From Motacilla alba alba (taxonomy: Eukaryota > Chordata > Aves > Passeriformes > Motacillidae): a stretch of DNA of 64,000 nt. The stretch spans positions 12,505,501 to 12,569,500 of the forward strand of contig NC_052028.1 of NCBI RefSeq assembly GCF_015832195.1. Reading direction: 5' to 3'. The position numbers and the translations under genes were made by a program. Shown in pieces: positions 61,801 to 64,000 of the stretch (positions are counted from its first letter, which is position 1; each line of letters starts with the position of its first letter). Under the pieces are notes generated by a model, which was given only the letters and a program-made list of their open reading frames with translations, was not told the origin of the DNA and ran no database searches.

Positions 61801-64000
61801 ATTGTAATTGTGTCTGAATTTGTTTTATAGCTGACAGCACAGAGGTGTGATGGACTCTGAATCCACAGGATTTGTGTTATACTGCTTCGTGGCAGTGTGG
61901 TAAATGCAAGGTCTCACCTCAGCCAGAGACTGGACATTTGCAGAAATGTAACTGAAAGATTACTTGGGTCTATTTTAGAATATCCAAACACGCTTTGCTT
62001 TAGGCAGATATCTGTACTTCTCTTTCTTCTGTCTGCTATCCCGAAGAAAAATAAATGAAATCAGAAAAAATGTCTAAAAATCTCCTGATAACAGCATATC
62101 TGAGATTCCCAGAAACATGTCTTGACCTTCAGCCACTCTCAGTGATTGAAAACATTGCTTTCCCAACATTTCTTGTTCCCAGAGAGTGAACGAGAACTTT
62201 CGGTGTAAAAGTTCTCTGTCTTCACTGAACTTTTCAGCTGACTCATCAGCACAGACCCTTTTCAGCCAAAGTTCTGCCTTTTGCCACCTCAGAAATGACA
62301 AGCAGCTGAAGAGCACTTCTGCTGACTGTGAGCCAGCTCCTTCAGAGGCAAGGGCAGTAGAGTGGGAAATGGAAGAAGAATCCATTTTATTTCCTTGTGC
62401 ATCTTTAAGCAGAGGCAATCAGAAGTTGGCACTGCTGTAATTATCATCATTTTCTCCACTGGCCACAATGAGCTGCAACAAAACCTGCTGCACTCTCTGT
62501 GGTGCTTCATCATTTCATATTTACTGTTCTGCTCTGGGGTTTGGCTGGAGTGAAAGAGCAGCCTCCAGAGTTACAGCCCTGCTTGCTCCCTCCTAAATCA
62601 AATCATAAAGGATTTTCTGAACTCGCAATGACTGGTGATTGACTGATCATACAGCTTCTCACCAATTTTAGTCACGTGAAAAGCTGGTGCAAAGAGCTGG
62701 GGACCTTTTCTACGCCCAGAATGAGGTATCAGATCACATCCACAGGCAGGGACGTAGCTCCATAAACTGAGAACAGAACATCAAACGTGTGGCATTGCTC
62801 TGTGGCTCTTATGCAAAGGAACAGAGCAAAATATGCTTTTATCCTCAGAGAAGATACACAGCCCTTCTGACTGTGCTGGAGCTGGCCTCAGGAGATCAGT
62901 GAGGTTAGCCAGAAAATGCCTAGGTAGCTAATTGGGTCTAATTTTTTCCAAGTAGCAAAGAATCTAGAAAGGTACTACAATGATTATTTTCCAATGTATT
63001 CTTTTTTTTTAAATGAATTAGCTGGAATATTAATTCTCCCATCCATCTCAAGCTGGTATCTTGACCTCAGCAATTTCAATTTTCCTTCCAGGCTGCAGAG
63101 ACCAAGGTTTTACATAAAGATTTCTTGAAATGCCTGAGGAGATGGCAGTGTTTGCTGCTGGTTGTAAGATTCCTCTCTGAGCCTAGTGGGCCTCTATCAA
63201 ACATGATTCATTTGACTAGTGACAAATAGGATCTGAACTCAACAAAATTTAATCAAAATGGGATAATGTCTGCAATTTTAGTTCAGGCTCTTGCATGGAT
63301 TTCAGGTGAGCTTTTGCTTTCATAAGATCTCAAGTGTCACTTTTTGTCTTTTTTTTTCCTTTCTGAAATTCCTTCTGGGCCTGCATTATTGCTACAATTT
63401 GTTTCACCTTTCACATTGGGTTTTTTAATCTATAAAAGCCCAGTGTGAGTGACTGTAGCTGATATGCTTTGTAAAGTAACTGTTGAAAAAGAATAGGTAT
63501 TCAATTACCTTTCCCTTCTGATCTCATTTCTTCTGTAAATTATTAAAATAATCCTCAAATCATAATAATTTTGAGATTTTGTTTTCTTTTTAAATTCAAA
63601 TCTAGAAAAAAAAGGATGTTTTTCAAGCAGTAATTTCTTTAACATTTCCTTTCCTGTGACTCCCATCTCCCTTCCTGCTTTTTTTTACCTTGTTCCAAAG
63701 ATAAGGAGGAAGTTGTCAGCATGGATCACACTCAAGGTTTTGTGTAGCTGCATTTCAACAAACCCTTAACTTTCACTTCTGAAAATCTCCATCCCTGAAG
63801 AGAGTGGTGGCAGATATACCTCAGGTTCTAGAAATGGTTATTGAGAGGAAGAAGCTGGACCAGGGATCCCACGAGCCAATGGCAGAACTGTGCTGGGGTC
63901 TGCATCACCCAGAGTTGATCCTCAGTGCTCCCCTTGCTGCTTAGAAGCCTGTGGACTTCTTGCCCTCCTGGTTGGTTATCTTTTGGTTTGGTTTCAGCTC
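55838..64000. other. Non-coding stretch, no feature recognised
   Basis: Unique-looking DNA to the end of the window. T-runs occur near 56516-56534, 58080-58087, 63002-63011 and 63345-63360. A near-quadruplex G-rich string with three long G-runs is at 59767-59791. A short exon-like segment at 63282-63305 has a good donor (CAG then GTGAGC) but a poor acceptor. Frames reach 121 codons with no recognisable domain. Confidence 0.5.

Noticed and set aside
63282..63305. 24-nt exon-like segment before CAG/GTGAGC
   Set aside because: Acceptor lacks a pyrimidine tract.

Overview
The window looks like non-coding DNA from a bird nuclear genome, most likely a songbird. The class call rests on fragments of CR1 non-LTR retrotransposons whose 3' ends carry the bird-typical block (a 'gggttggaaggaac' type phrase and a 'ctgcccatggcagggg' type phrase), on low overall repeat content, and on an endogenous-retrovirus-type LTR resembling those common in songbirds. 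The species cannot be named from the sequence alone. Nothing bacterial is present: no operons, no ribosome binding sites, no CRISPR array, no tRNA or rRNA gene.

No intact protein-coding gene could be recognised. The longest open frames are about 210 codons and have no recognisable domain; about that length is expected by chance in 64 kb of six-frame translation. The window is therefore best read as intergenic or deep-intronic. One weak sign that it may be transcribed on the + strand is a 27-nt segment at 5760-5786 bounded by near-ideal splice signals. A second is a G-over-C excess on the + strand after about 25.2 kb.

Layout: 1-2800 unremarkable DNA with a purine tract and an A-rich tract; 2807-3830 retroviral LTR material, including a promoter-like block with three CArG boxes at about 51-bp spacing; 4867-5560 an old CR1 fragment; 5760-5786 the candidate microexon; 11.86-12.12 kb a small CpG-dense pocket ending in a G-quadruplex motif; 13.55-13.98, 17.78-17.90 and 29.19-29.39 kb three younger CR1 3' ends; 23.9-25.6 kb a cluster of G-quadruplex motifs at the start of a G-skewed tract; 30,422-31,789 a long inverted repeat; 40.85-41.11 kb an AT-rich block with POU- and SOX-like sites; 53.7-55.84 kb a stretch dense in minus-strand open frames; the rest is featureless at this resolution.

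The most interesting structure is the inverted repeat. Two arms of about 325 bp, nearly identical, face each other across 714 bp. The right arm lies between two copies of a short local sequence, which suggests it is the newer, inserted copy. The arms have no transposon ends or target duplications of the usual kind. If transcribed they would form a long double-stranded hairpin.
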